A stretch of 64,000 bases of DNA from Promethearchaeota archaeon (GCA_019058445.1 JAHPZA010000006.1:955063-1019062), one strand, 5' to 3'. Numbered from the stretch's first letter, positions 1-9,423 are shown. A program made the numbers and translations. The notes: generated by a model not told the origin, from the letters alone.

Positions 1-71
1 GTAGGGCAAATTTCACAGATAAACCTGATATTAACTTTTGCGCGTTATGTGGTAACAAATTAGATGAATAA
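1..71 (+). CDS. C-terminal end of a zinc-ribbon protein (partial)
   Basis: The reading frame that starts at base 3 is open from the window edge to a TAA at 69-71. It ends in a C-x2-C knuckle (FCALCGNKLDE), the usual form of the second half of a short zinc ribbon. Many archaeal membrane or regulatory proteins end with such a ribbon. The rest of the gene lies outside the window, so its function cannot be told. It converges on the DUF362 gene 45 bases away. Confidence 0.5.
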   Translation, partial: RANFTDKPDINFCALCGNKLDE

Positions 72-116
72 TTTACGTTATTTTATTTTTTTCTTTTCTT
101 TCTTCTAACCTTTATA

Positions 117-1319
117 TTACTTTAGATTTTCTTTTATTATTTTTAGGATGGTAGATTCAACAGGAGTACACCCTTTAATGAAGATACCGTGTTTGTGGTG
201 TTCATATGTACAATTTCCAATGAGATATGTATCTGAATAAAGGTCTGATTGCTTTATACCTCTACCTATTGCGAGATTTAAGGGTTTTTCAGGGGTAAAA
301 TGCTCATCTATAAAATCTTTATTATGTTTTAATAAATTGAATATTGTAGATAAACAAGCTGAACATGACTCAACATCTATCAGATTTACATTTTTATATT
401 TTATAGTTATGGAAGTAGGTGGAGGCTCCAATGGTTTTATAAATTGTTGGATCTTTTCAGGAGTTGTGGTAATATCTTCTAAACTTTTTGGTGATTGAGG
501 AAGTAGTTCAGATATAAGCTTTAAATGTGGGACATCTTTTAATGACCAATTTGGTTGAGATATAGCGAGAGCAATAATATCAGCAGCTAAATAATTCGTT
601 GAAGCTATGATTGTATCTAATTTCACACAAGTTCCCGAAGAAGGGCCCATTCCTTCTAAAGCATACGACGCATCTATAACACAGAGATCAGGTTTGAATA
701 TATGTGAAAGATCTGCTATTGCGATATCTAATTCCTTAACTTTTTCCATAGTTTTTTTTAAATTTTCAATTAACTCTGGTGAATGAAAATGGTGAAGTTT
801 AATTTTATTCCTTTTGTAAATTAGGCCTTTCATATTCTTGAAACTTAAAGATGCACCTGTGTGCATATGCATTTTTAATACAGGAATAGAAATGATATAA
901 TCAAAATCATTCCAATAACCGGTAACTTTTATTTTTTTGAGAATTTTTCCTTGAGGGATATCTAATTCAAGAGGAGCAGGATCGTCCAAATCTAAGAATT
1001 TAATTCCTTCACTTTTCAATAAATCAGAAAAACCAGATTGTTCAAAAGCTTTTCTTGTATCTGTATTAATGATAGGGGAATCACCGATCCAGAAGTTTGC
1101 GTTATATTTTTCTTTTAAATATTCAAAAACTGCCTCAACCACTTCAGGATTAGTATTTATTCCCAATTTTGGGTCTTCTTCTCGACCAACATTTGGTTTT
1201 AGTAATATTGATTTTCCTGTGAGATCGGGGATTTCAAGTTGATCAAGACAATTGTTAACTGCAGAAGAAATTTCCTCGTTTTTAGCTATTGAAACGATAG
1301 GTTTTTTACTCAAATCCAT
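117..1319 (-). CDS. DUF362 domain-containing protein
   Basis: A 400-residue protein of the DUF362 type. It has an N-terminal KPNVGREEDP-like segment (about residues 42-51), a central ISIPVLKMHMHTGASLSFKN segment (about 143-162), and a C-terminal part with a CSAC pair and further cysteines (GNC, KGC). The family is widespread in anaerobes and archaea and is often near iron-sulfur proteins, but no reaction is established. The start codon overlaps the aroE stop by one base (TAATG), so the two genes are probably cotranscribed and translationally coupled. No ferredoxin domain of the usual CxxCxxC kind is visible. The family call is good; the function is unknown. Confidence 0.75.
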   Translation of the reverse strand: MDLSKKPIVSIAKNEEISSAVNNCLDQLEIPDLTGKSILLKPNVGREEDPKLGINTNPEVVEAVFEYLKEKYNANFWIGDSPIINTDTRKAFEQSGFSDLLKSEGIKFLDLDDPAPLELDIPQGKILKKIKVTGYWNDFDYIISIPVLKMHMHTGASLSFKNMKGLIYKRNKIKLHHFHSPELIENLKKTMEKVKELDIAIADLSHIFKPDLCVIDASYALEGMGPSSGTCVKLDTIIASTNYLAADIIALAISQPNWSLKDVPHLKLISELLPQSPKSLEDITTTPEKIQQFIKPLEPPPTSITIKYKNVNLIDVESCSACLSTIFNLLKHNKDFIDEHFTPEKPLNLAIGRGIKQSDLYSDTYLIGNCTYEHHKHGIFIKGCTPVESTILKIIKENLK

Positions 1320-2188
1320 TACTTGATACCAAGAAATTCAATTATTTTATTTTTCATTAATTTACTATTAGGTGTTTTTCCCGTAAACCATTCAAAAGCA
1401 ATGACTCCTTGGTTAACTAACATATCTAAACCACCTAAAGTTTTACAACCAACCTCTGCTGCCTCTTTCATCAATTTGGTTTCCATTGGGTTGTATATTA
1501 CGTCAAAAACAAACAGCTCATCGTGTAATAAATCTTTTGATATAGGGCTTGCATCAATATGAGGATCCATCCCTATGGGAGTAGCATTAATTAAAATATC
1601 AGTTTTTCTGATCAGGTTCGAAATGTTTTTTTCGCTTGCCAATTCCCCCTCAATATTGGCATCCATATTCTTTTTAATTTCACTTGCGATTGTGACAGCT
1701 CTTTCTTTAACGATATCGGTTAATACAATTTTTTTCGCTTCTTCCGAGAAAAGATAGGCTATGGATCTTGCTACGCCTCCTGAACCTAAAAATAAAATAT
1801 TTTTACCTTCAATCGAGCATCCAGCGTCCAATAAAGATTTCTTAGCTCCTGGAGCATCAGTATTTGTTGCCTTTAAGTATCCTCCTTCATTTTTAACAGT
1901 ATTAATTGCTCCCATTTTTTCAGCAATAGGATCAATTTGATCAAGAAATTTTATAATACTATTTTTATGAGGGATTGTTACATTCGCTCCTCTAATACCA
2001 AGAAATCGCAATGCATCTACTGCGTTTTCTAAATTATCGGGATGTACATCAAATGCCACATATACGTAATCCAAACCTAATTCTTGTAATGCGGGATTCC
2101 ACATCGTAGGAGACATGGAATGTTCAACAGGATGTCCTATTATACAGAATATTTTCGTATGCCCAGTTAAAATATACTTTTCAGTCAT
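1319..2188 (-). CDS. aroE: Shikimate 5-dehydrogenase
   Basis: Reduces 3-dehydroshikimate to shikimate with NADPH in aromatic amino acid synthesis. The 289 residues carry all family landmarks: SMSP (24-27) for substrate binding, NVTIPHK (69-75) with the catalytic Lys75, AINTV (94-98), Asp111 in NTDA, the dinucleotide loop GSGGVA (135-140), NATPIGM, and a C-terminal GLDMLVNQG segment. Length is normal. It is the first gene of a two-gene unit with the DUF362 protein and is divergent from the shikimate kinase gene 125 bases away, so two steps of one pathway share an intergenic control region. Confidence 0.97.
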   Translation of the reverse strand: MTEKYILTGHTKIFCIIGHPVEHSMSPTMWNPALQELGLDYVYVAFDVHPDNLENAVDALRFLGIRGANVTIPHKNSIIKFLDQIDPIAEKMGAINTVKNEGGYLKATNTDAPGAKKSLLDAGCSIEGKNILFLGSGGVARSIAYLFSEEAKKIVLTDIVKERAVTIASEIKKNMDANIEGELASEKNISNLIRKTDILINATPIGMDPHIDASPISKDLLHDELFVFDVIYNPMETKLMKEAAEVGCKTLGGLDMLVNQGVIAFEWFTGKTPNSKLMKNKIIEFLGIK

Positions 2189-2313
2189 AAAAATTCAAAA
2201 CAATATTGGTTTTATTATAGTGAAAATCTAAAGTTTATAAAATGTTTCAAAATTAAAATAATTTATAATAGTAACCTTAGTTGGAAAGGGAAATTGAAAG
2301 AGAGTCTTCTTAT

Positions 2314-2850
2314 ATGACAAAAGATTCTATTGCTCTTATTGGATTTATGGCTACGGGGAAAACATCTATAGGTAAGGCATTGGCTGATAAACTTGGAAAT
2401 AATTATAATTTTATTGAAACAGATCAATTTATTATTGAAGACGCTAAAAAATCAATCCCAGAGATTTTTTCTGAAGATGGAGAGATTAGTTTTCGAGAAT
2501 ATGAGATTGCAGCGTGTAAAAAAGCATCAAAACTTAACAATGTTGTAATTTCTTGTGGTGGTGGTGTGGTATTAAATAAAATAAATATTGATTATTTAAA
2601 GCAAAATAGTCATATTGTATTACTTCAAGCTACAGCTGAAGAAATATATAAAAGAGCAATGAAAGATGGTCAAGAAACTCGACCTGTGATTGATAAAGAA
2701 GATCCAAAAGCAGAAATTGAAAAAGTCTTAGTTTTCAGAAAACCATTTTATGAAGCAGCAGCTGAAATAATAATAGACACGACGGGAAGAGATCTCGAAG
2801 AAATTGTTGAAGAGATCATACGAAAAACAAAGATACGAAGTGGAGATTAA
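2314..2850 (+). CDS. aroK: Shikimate kinase, bacterial (P-loop) type
   Basis: Phosphorylates shikimate at O3 with ATP. About 178 residues with Walker A GFMATGKT (10-17), the shikimate-binding Asp in ETDQFI (about 36-37), FREYE (about 60-64), the GGGVV loop (about 82-86) and a lid segment ETRPVID. I chose ATG 2314 because homologues begin just before the Walker A strand and a GAGAG stretch lies about ten bases upstream. An in-frame TTG at 2281 would add 11 residues. Most archaea use an unrelated GHMP-fold shikimate kinase, so this AroK/AroL-type enzyme suggests acquisition from bacteria. The DUF364 gene follows after 3 bases. Confidence 0.93.
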   Translation: MTKDSIALIGFMATGKTSIGKALADKLGNNYNFIETDQFIIEDAKKSIPEIFSEDGEISFREYEIAACKKASKLNNVVISCGGGVVLNKINIDYLKQNSHIVLLQATAEEIYKRAMKDGQETRPVIDKEDPKAEIEKVLVFRKPFYEAAAEIIIDTTGRDLEEIVEEIIRKTKIRSGD

Positions 2851-2853
2851 AAA

Positions 2854-3699
2854 TTGACTCTTGCTAATGAATTTATTGAAGTAATCCACCAAATTCCTGA
2901 TACAATTGATATCCCTCTAATTCAAGAAATTTATATTCCCTGTCAAGATAAAAAAAAGAGGGATCCTCAAAAATCGAATTTTGGAGCAATAAAATTAGAA
3001 GATGGTACAGTGGGAGTTGTATATATTAGTTTATCACCAAATATAAAAGAAATTGGAGAAAACACAGATTTAACTAAATTTAAAGGGATGAGTCCATTAG
3101 ATCTTGCTAAAGAGTTCACATCTTCAGAGAGTTTTCAAAAGACATTAGGATTCGGAGCAATTAATACGATAAGTCAATATATTTTTCAAAAATCAAACTT
3201 TTCTTTAGATTTTACCACTGATTCTCTTGGTTTGCTACAATTAAACCATACAGATAATCCGGGAATGGTCGGATTTTTTCCACCATTAGTAGCTCAAATA
3301 AAAAAAATGGGACTTAAACTTACCGTTATTGAAAAAAAAGCTAAATTAGTACAAAAAACTAATAATTGGGAAGTAACATTGGATCCCGCTCGATTAGAAA
3401 CATGTAATAAGGTTTTGATTACAAGTACTACAATCCTTAATGAATCTATAGATGAAATTTTAAGATTTTGTTCCAATGCTGAAAAAATTTCGATTATAGG
3501 TCCTACTGGAGGATTTTTTCCTGATCCACTCTTTTCAAGAGGAGTCAATATTGTTGGAGGAACCTATATACATAATTCAAATCTATTTATGGAGCTTATT
3601 TCAAAAAATGAGCGCTGGGGGCCATCAACCAGAAAATATTGTATTCAAAAAAGTAATTATCCGGGAATAACTACCTTATTGAATCGCATAAAAAAATAG
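2854..3699 (+). CDS. DUF364 / DUF4213-type Rossmann-like protein
   Basis: 281 residues. The N-terminal part (FGAIKLEDGTVGVVYISL) resembles the DUF4213/enolase-N-like domain. The C-terminal half has the Rossmann-like heavy-metal-chelation pattern (ISIIGPTGGFFPDPLFSRGV, and VGGTYI). Such proteins are often encoded near metal-transport or corrinoid genes, but no such neighbour is seen here. It starts with TTG 3 bases after the aroK stop and has GGAG just upstream, so it is translated from the aroK message. Its role in the shikimate context is unclear. Confidence 0.7.
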   Translation: MTLANEFIEVIHQIPDTIDIPLIQEIYIPCQDKKKRDPQKSNFGAIKLEDGTVGVVYISLSPNIKEIGENTDLTKFKGMSPLDLAKEFTSSESFQKTLGFGAINTISQYIFQKSNFSLDFTTDSLGLLQLNHTDNPGMVGFFPPLVAQIKKMGLKLTVIEKKAKLVQKTNNWEVTLDPARLETCNKVLITSTTILNESIDEILRFCSNAEKISIIGPTGGFFPDPLFSRGVNIVGGTYIHNSNLFMELISKNERWGPSTRKYCIQKSNYPGITTLLNRIKK

Positions 3700-3796
3700 A
3701 ATTGAATTGTGAATTGTTTGCTTCTTTTCAATTGTTTGAGAAATTAACACAAACAGTACAAATAAAACCTAAATTTAAATTTATCAAAACTATTTT

Positions 3797-3837
3797 GGTT
3801 TTAACAATAAGAATGTATTTTTAAGATTTTTAAAACC
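3797..3837 (+). promoter_or_regulatory. Inverted repeat abutting a start codon
   Basis: GGTTTTAA at 3797-3804 pairs with TTAAAACC at 3830-3837, and the ATG of the zinc-ribbon gene begins at the next base. If transcribed, the arms could form an 8-bp stem with a 25-base loop directly before the start codon. A TATA-like TTTAAATTTA lies near 3772-3782. Confidence 0.35.
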
Positions 3838-4008
3838 ATGTCAGACTATAAACGAATAAAATGCCCAGAATGTGGAAATGAAAATCCGCGTAAGCTACAT
3901 GAAGAAAATGATAAAAATGAAGTATTATATTTCTCTATGCAGGGAACTCCTGTATATAAGAAGATAATAAAATGTGGAGATTGCGGATATACTTTCAAGA
4001 AAGACTAA
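3838..4008 (+). CDS. Small two-knuckle zinc-ribbon protein
   Basis: A 56-residue protein with two C-x2-C knuckles, KCPECGNENP near residues 8-17 and KCGDCGYTF near 44-52. The spacing between them fits one treble-clef or zinc-ribbon fold, as in ribosomal, transcription-factor or RNA polymerase ribbons. No extra domain is present. ATG 3838 is the only good start. The gene stands alone between the aroK unit and the convergent GH57 gene. Its small size, lysine-rich ends and two clean metal sites argue that it is real. The partner (nucleic acid or protein) cannot be named from sequence. Confidence 0.7.
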   Translation: MSDYKRIKCPECGNENPRKLHEENDKNEVLYFSMQGTPVYKKIIKCGDCGYTFKKD

Positions 4009-4103
4009 GAGACAATTAAAATACTTTTTTACGAATCTACTGAGTTTCTAAAAAAATATTTTTTTTATGTTTTTTCTTTTGCTCATTTTAGGAACACTTA
4101 TAT

Positions 4104-4193
4104 TTAGATTTCATATTTCAGCATAAATTCAACTAATTCTTCATGTTGTCTTAAAAAGTTATTTATAATAATTGTAGGACTTATAAGAACTAA
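4104..4193 (-). other. In-frame coding-like tail after the GH57 stop codon
   Basis: After the GH57 TAA (4194-4196) the same frame stays open for about 30 codons to a TAA at 4104-4106. It reads like protein, with an amphipathic stretch ending NNFLRQHEELVEFMLKYEI. This could be the former C-terminus cut off by a nonsense change, a readthrough product, or chance in AT-rich DNA. Confidence 0.4.
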
Positions 4194-5405
4194 TTATAGA
4201 GATAAAATAATTTTATTTTGTGCTTTTAGCATATCTTCCATAATCAATTCAAACGCCTCTTTAATATCAGGAATATTTTTTCCTTCCGCGGGAAGACTCC
4301 TTTTTGCATTGACACTTGCCATTAATACTTCATTTAATCCACGAAGAATCATATCTGGACTGTACCAAGGACGTTTGGAAGCCCACCACTGCTGACAAGA
4401 ATGAATCCCACGATCAAGTAAGTTACGGGCATTATCAAAAATAGATTTTTTCTCTTGGTTCATACAGTCCCGATATTTCGCAGATAAGTGTATAAGTGTA
4501 AGGGCATACATAAAAAATCGGTGTTGCTCGATGTGAATTTCGTTATTGGGATCAAACCAAAGGGGAAAAGGGACGTCATGAAGCAGATCAGTATGCATTG
4601 TAGACCAGCTGGAGGCTCTAGGATTCTGTACATCTCCTAAGGGAAATTTATCGATGATTTCTGAAATGGTGCAAATTTTTACATCACCTCGACTAGGAAG
4701 AGCATCAAATAAAGGAATAAGAAAATTTGTTATGGCATGCTTGACATGGTGACCATAGGTTTCCCCATCCATCGCCAAAATTACGTAATAGTCATCGGAA
4801 GTATGCTTATAATATAAGCGCTCGATAAAAGTATCAACCGTATTGATTTTATCAAACGCACAGTCAATAGAGATGTAATCATCCCGGAAGAGTAATTTTA
4901 ATCCATTAGGATGATGTGATATGAAAGTTGTAGGAAACTCCGGTAAAGTATTCGCAATTCCGCTCATAATTATCCAATCAAATCCCATATCTTTGACAAC
5001 AGAGATTACTTCCTCGGAAACTGCCATTTCAGGGGGAAAAAACCCTCTAGTTTTATAAACATTGCCAAAAAATTGATGATTTGTCCTATTATTCAGGTCG
5101 ATTTGACGTCTAATTTCGGGGGCGGGGATAAGAGGTAAGAGCGGATGGAATTTTCCCGAGCCGGTAAATTCGATCTGCCCCCTAGATGCAAGAGTCGCTA
5201 TTCTTTCAATTAAATCAACATAACCGAAATCATTCAACTGTTCTGTTAAAGTACCATTAATATTAAGTGTCACTTTCACTTCTGGATGGTTTTTTAATGC
5301 ATTGATAATCGGTTTATATGATTCATTGACAATTTGTTTAATAACTGGCGGGATTTGTATTGGAGGTTGATATATATGAAATAAGAAACTAAAATATACC
5401 ACCAT
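4194..5405 (-). CDS. Glycoside hydrolase family 57 protein
   Basis: 403 residues matching GH57 (alpha-amylase / 4-alpha-glucanotransferase / amylopullulanase type), a retaining family acting on alpha-glucans. Conserved regions appear in order: HIYQPP (10-15), GSGKFHPLLPLIP (82-94), FFPPEMA (122-128) with the expected nucleophile Glu126, and AMDGETYGHH (211-220) with the expected acid/base Asp213. These positions agree with small GH57 enzymes. No signal peptide is visible, so it probably acts on intracellular glycogen or maltodextrin. The C-terminus may be truncated; see the in-frame tail downstream. Confidence 0.9.
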   Translation of the reverse strand: MVVYFSFLFHIYQPPIQIPPVIKQIVNESYKPIINALKNHPEVKVTLNINGTLTEQLNDFGYVDLIERIATLASRGQIEFTGSGKFHPLLPLIPAPEIRRQIDLNNRTNHQFFGNVYKTRGFFPPEMAVSEEVISVVKDMGFDWIIMSGIANTLPEFPTTFISHHPNGLKLLFRDDYISIDCAFDKINTVDTFIERLYYKHTSDDYYVILAMDGETYGHHVKHAITNFLIPLFDALPSRGDVKICTISEIIDKFPLGDVQNPRASSWSTMHTDLLHDVPFPLWFDPNNEIHIEQHRFFMYALTLIHLSAKYRDCMNQEKKSIFDNARNLLDRGIHSCQQWWASKRPWYSPDMILRGLNEVLMASVNAKRSLPAEGKNIPDIKEAFELIMEDMLKAQNKIILSL

Positions 5406-5478
5406 GATATATCATATTGAATGGATTATTTTTTAATTTTGAGATTTATTATATTCAATATAAGATTACATAACTGGC

Positions 5479-6321
5479 TTACAATACAGGAGGGCCTTGA
5501 AGGATTCTTTCAAGCATTTTTTTTGGTGAGTTGGAAAACCTTAAGTCATTTATTCTTTCGCTCCACCATGTAATTCCTGCTTCTATATAGGGCTTTACAA
5601 CCTTAGCTCCTTCTTCTGGATTGCCCGGAGTTTCTCCCGCGAAAAAAACATCAAAATTACCGGTTTTGGAACGGTTTTTTTTTATAAATTCTAAGATTTC
5701 TGTAATTTCCGCTGGAGTTAATAATTGAGGATGTCTAATACTACTAGGGCATATTCCATCGAATCGAGCAGCACGAAGGAAAGGTTTTTTATGAGGCCAC
5801 ATTCCCGCAACCCAGATAGGAATATGATCATTTACGGGAGTGGGAAGAAATTTAATTTTTCTTACCGTGAAATAGTCTCCTCTATATTTAAAAGGTTCTC
5901 CCGACCATAATCCCCTTATAATATCAAGTCCCTCATCGAGTTTTTTAGCACGAATTCGAGGATCCTTTTCTTCCCCGAAAGTTGTAAATTCGGATGCGGG
6001 ATCTCCTAATCCTACTCCAAGAATAAATCGACCATTGGAAAGATGATCTATAGAAGTAACTTCACGAGCTAACTGCCATGGACGACGACGTGGAATGGGA
6101 GTGACCATTGTACCAATTTTGATATCTTGGGTTTCCATTGCTATAGCGGCAAGTGCGATCCAAGGATCTGTGTATGATAGGCCTAAACCTTTCATGAATG
6201 CAATTTGATCATATAAAAAAAACCCATCCCAACCCGCATCCTCCGCTTCATGAGCTAATTTAGCAATATCTCTTGGATTATAATAATAACCATAATTTGG
6301 AAAATCGATTGCATACTTCAT
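5479..6321 (-). CDS. Luciferase-like (LLM) class flavin/F420 oxidoreductase
   Basis: A 280-residue TIM-barrel protein of the bacterial luciferase / F420-dependent reductase superfamily. Landmarks are AHEAEDAGWDGFFLYDQ (about 24-40), IKIGTMVTPIPRRRPWQLAREV (split around 70-90), LSNGRFILGVGLGD (about 94-107) and a C-terminal GITWW. In archaea such enzymes often use coenzyme F420, but sequence alone does not separate F420 from FMN use. It is divergent from the first thiolase-like gene, and the shared intergenic region holds inverted repeats. The substrate is unknown. Confidence 0.85.
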   Translation of the reverse strand: MKYAIDFPNYGYYYNPRDIAKLAHEAEDAGWDGFFLYDQIAFMKGLGLSYTDPWIALAAIAMETQDIKIGTMVTPIPRRRPWQLAREVTSIDHLSNGRFILGVGLGDPASEFTTFGEEKDPRIRAKKLDEGLDIIRGLWSGEPFKYRGDYFTVRKIKFLPTPVNDHIPIWVAGMWPHKKPFLRAARFDGICPSSIRHPQLLTPAEITEILEFIKKNRSKTGNFDVFFAGETPGNPEEGAKVVKPYIEAGITWWSERINDLRFSNSPKKMLERILQGPPVL

Positions 6322-6345
6322 TAGAATACCTTGTAACTGATTTAC

Positions 6346-6392
6346 TAAGAATGAATTCGTAATTCTTAATAAAATATTAGTATATTACGAAT
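6346..6392. promoter_or_regulatory. Inverted repeats in a divergent promoter
   Basis: TAAGAAT (6346-6352) and ATTCTTA (6362-6368) form one inverted repeat. ATTCGTAAT (6355-6363) and ATTACGAAT (6384-6392) form a second, perfect 9-bp one. Both lie between the LLM oxidoreductase and the first thiolase-like gene, which are transcribed away from each other. Shared operator sites are likely; the regulator is unknown. Confidence 0.45.
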
Positions 6393-6508
6393 CTATTTGT
6401 TTTATAAAAAACTATTTTTTGATTCATACACTAGAATCATTATTAAAATAAGTTGATTAAAAATTATATTTCTCTTCTTAAAGCTAAAATATTATATTAT
6501 ATACTAGA

Positions 6509-8047
6509 ATGAGCACTGGAAATTGTAAGAATATGACCAAAAGAATAAATCCTATAATTGTGGGCATATCACAATATACACAACCAAAGGATATTCCTCA
6601 ACCGCTGGATCCTCTTCGTTTAATTTTAAAGACCAGTAAAAAAGCTCTTGATGATGCAGGAGCAGACAAATTAAAAGATTTTATCGATTCAATATATATG
6701 ATTAATATTAACAGCTGGTCCTATGAAGATGCTCCTGGTGAACTTAGTAATATCATTCGCATAAAACCTGTTCAAAAGGTCTTCTTACCTGATGGTGGGG
6801 ATTCCCCTCAAATGCTAGTCAATCGAGCTGCTAAAGCTATAGCCACTGGAAAAAGTCAGGCAGTACTGATTACTGGGGGAGAGGCCTCATATTCGATTTA
6901 TCGCGCTAGGAAGGGTGAAATCACACTGAATTGGCCAGAAAAAAAGACTCCAAAATATATGGAAGATAATTTGTGGAATGGTACAAGTGATTTTGAAAAT
7001 AAATATGGAATGATTTTCCCTTCATGTTCATATGCTTTATTTGAATCAACTATACGTGGAGAATCAGGCAGAAGCCTTGAAGAACATCGAGTCTACATGG
7101 GCAAGCTTTTTGAACGTTATTCTAAAATTGCCTCTAAAAATCCGTATGCTTGGAGTCAAAAATCTTATACTGTTGATGAGATCACAATCCCAAGTCCACA
7201 GAATCGCAAAGTCATCTATCCTTACACCAAACGCATGTGTTCAAATTTGTTTGTGGATCAATCAGGTGCTCTGATAATTACAAGCGAAGAAATTGCTAAA
7301 AAACTTAAAATTGATCCTACAAGTTGGGTTTATTTAATGGGAGGTGCGGACTTTAAAAATATATTTAATATTTCTCAACGTCCGAAGCTGTTTGATTCAC
7401 CTGCAGCAAGGAAAGGATCGAAACGTGCATTAGAACAAGCAGGCCTTTCACTTGGAGATATAGATGTATTTGACATATATAGTTGCTTTCCTTCTATAGT
7501 ACAAATTATTACAAATGAAATGGATCTTTCTGTTGATGATCCCCGTGATCTTACAATAACTGGGGGGCTTCCTTATTTCGGAGGCCCTTGGAGTAATTAT
7601 TCACTTCACGCAATAATTACCGCAGTCGATATTATTCGTAAAAATCGCTCTAAAAAAATAATGGTTGTAGCAAATGGAGGATACAATACGAAGCAATCAT
7701 TTGGAATATATGGTAATCAACCTCCAGTTATACCATGGGAAGAACGTGATGATACAGAAATTCAAAAAGAGATTCTAAGGGAAGCATTACCAGATCCAGT
7801 GAAAGAAGCAAATGGACAGATAACAATAGAAGCTTATACAATCTATTATGAGCGAGATGGAAGACCAAAACGAGGTATTGTTATAGGATATTTAGAAGAT
7901 GGAAGTCGTACATTCGCTAGAATTGAAGATAAACCTGAGAGATTAGAAGAGTTAGAACATCAAAACCTTCTTGGAAGAACTTTTCATGTTCATTTTGATA
8001 AAGAGAGCGAAGTTAATTTAATATCGTTAAATGAAGAATTGAATTAA
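6509..8047 (+). CDS. Thiolase-like protein (TLP1 type), copy 1
   Basis: 512 residues. The N-terminal about 400 residues have a thiolase fold, followed by an extra C-terminal domain (IEAYTIYYERDGRPKRGIVIGYLEDG) as in the type-1 thiolase-like proteins of mycobacteria and proteobacteria. The canonical thiolase nucleophile region reads DGGDSPQMLVNRAAKAI: where thiolases have Cys there is Gly or Asp. The GHP motif is replaced by YFGGPWSNYS and NEAF by YSCFPS. It therefore probably binds acyl-CoA but is not an ordinary ketothiolase. ATG 6509 is used; ATG 6533 (MTKRINPII) also fits, and TATA-like sequence lies just upstream of 6509. Confidence 0.8.
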   Translation: MSTGNCKNMTKRINPIIVGISQYTQPKDIPQPLDPLRLILKTSKKALDDAGADKLKDFIDSIYMININSWSYEDAPGELSNIIRIKPVQKVFLPDGGDSPQMLVNRAAKAIATGKSQAVLITGGEASYSIYRARKGEITLNWPEKKTPKYMEDNLWNGTSDFENKYGMIFPSCSYALFESTIRGESGRSLEEHRVYMGKLFERYSKIASKNPYAWSQKSYTVDEITIPSPQNRKVIYPYTKRMCSNLFVDQSGALIITSEEIAKKLKIDPTSWVYLMGGADFKNIFNISQRPKLFDSPAARKGSKRALEQAGLSLGDIDVFDIYSCFPSIVQIITNEMDLSVDDPRDLTITGGLPYFGGPWSNYSLHAIITAVDIIRKNRSKKIMVVANGGYNTKQSFGIYGNQPPVIPWEERDDTEIQKEILREALPDPVKEANGQITIEAYTIYYERDGRPKRGIVIGYLEDGSRTFARIEDKPERLEELEHQNLLGRTFHVHFDKESEVNLISLNEELN

Positions 8048-8073
8048 ACATAAGATAAAATAAGACCACAGCT

Positions 8074-9348
8074 ATGTTTTCTAAAGATAGTACTGACCGA
8101 TATACTGCTGATTTTAATATTATGATAAAAATAGCTATTTTAACTAGCTTAGGATTCTTTTTTATGGGATTTTTAATTCCCATTATAAGTAGGCAAAACA
8201 TGAATGCCACGGGCTTAGAAATTGGATTAATTATTTCTGCAATGGTTATTGGTTTTACATTAAGTAGCTCATTCGTCGGAGTTCTTACTGATCGAACAAA
8301 ATCAAAGCGTCTTCTCATATTCATAGGCTCAATGGGACGGGGCATTTCCTACGTAATTTTTTATATCAGCATCATTATAAACGTCTTAATAGGTATGTGG
8401 GTAGGAATGTTTATATTAGGTTTTTTTGCTGGATTTTTTTGGATACCTTTTGATACTCTTATTGCAGAGAAATCTAATAAGAATAACCGTTCTCAAGCTT
8501 TTGGAAAGAGAGATTCGGCAAATGCCATAGGACAGGTAATTGGAGGATTAATCGGATTTGGGATCTTACTTACTGTGGGAATATTTACTGACAATCCGTT
8601 TTATTTATATAGTGCCATTCTAATATTTGGTAGCGCAAATTTTATAGCAGGAATCTTATTTATGAGGTATGTGGACGAATCTATTAAATTTTACGATGAT
8701 AATGTGGTGTCAAATGAAAATGAAGATGATAAGATAGATTCGTCTATATTTAAATTTCCCAAACCTATGATAGTTGGTTTACTTGTTCTTTTTAGCGTAG
8801 TTCTCATGGCTAGTATTAACGGAAATTTAGCGAAGCCTTTTTTAAATATTTATATCATCGAAAATCTTAGTGATAATTTGTACATTGTCATTCTTATCTA
8901 TTTACCATCTGGTTTATTAGCCACATTTCTCGCTCCAAAATTAGGAGAAATTGTTGATAAACTTGAACCTAGAATTGCAATTGTTATGCTAAGTTTGTCT
9001 GGAGCGATTGTGACATGGTTCTTAATAAACACTCAAAATCTTGTTTTATTTACTATTCTTTTATTAATAGATATCACGATTGCTATTTCTTCTGGGTTAT
9101 TATTTCGAAATCTTTTGAGCAGAATAACTATAGAACACCGCGGAAAGATTTTAGGGATTTGTTCATTTTTTGCAAATGTTGGATCTATTATTGGTCCTAT
9201 TTTAGGAGGGTTTGTATGGGATATATCTGGACCAAAAGCCCCATTTATAGTTTCGATATTTGTTGAATTATGTTTGATCCCGCTTTACTTTATTGTAGTT
9301 CATTTGTTATTACCTCACGTGGCTGAAACATATGAAAAAGATGAGTAA
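8074..9348 (+). CDS. MFS transporter
   Basis: 424 residues with about 12 hydrophobic helices in two halves, separated by a charged loop near residues 205-225 (DDNVVSNENEDDKIDSS). The motif after helix 2 (GVLTDRTKSKRLLIFIG) is the MFS motif A (GxLxDRxxxRR). It sits between the two thiolase-like paralogues on the same strand, 26 bases after the first and 75 before the second, which points to one unit. A role in uptake or export of the compound handled by those proteins is an inference; the substrate cannot be read from sequence. Confidence 0.85.
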   Translation: MFSKDSTDRYTADFNIMIKIAILTSLGFFFMGFLIPIISRQNMNATGLEIGLIISAMVIGFTLSSSFVGVLTDRTKSKRLLIFIGSMGRGISYVIFYISIIINVLIGMWVGMFILGFFAGFFWIPFDTLIAEKSNKNNRSQAFGKRDSANAIGQVIGGLIGFGILLTVGIFTDNPFYLYSAILIFGSANFIAGILFMRYVDESIKFYDDNVVSNENEDDKIDSSIFKFPKPMIVGLLVLFSVVLMASINGNLAKPFLNIYIIENLSDNLYIVILIYLPSGLLATFLAPKLGEIVDKLEPRIAIVMLSLSGAIVTWFLINTQNLVLFTILLLIDITIAISSGLLFRNLLSRITIEHRGKILGICSFFANVGSIIGPILGGFVWDISGPKAPFIVSIFVELCLIPLYFIVVHLLLPHVAETYEKDE

Positions 9349-9423
9349 AAACTGATCCTAGATTGCTTAAGCAATGACGTTTTTGTCAAATCGAAATGGA
9401 TTTAAAATTTTTAATATTTCTAT

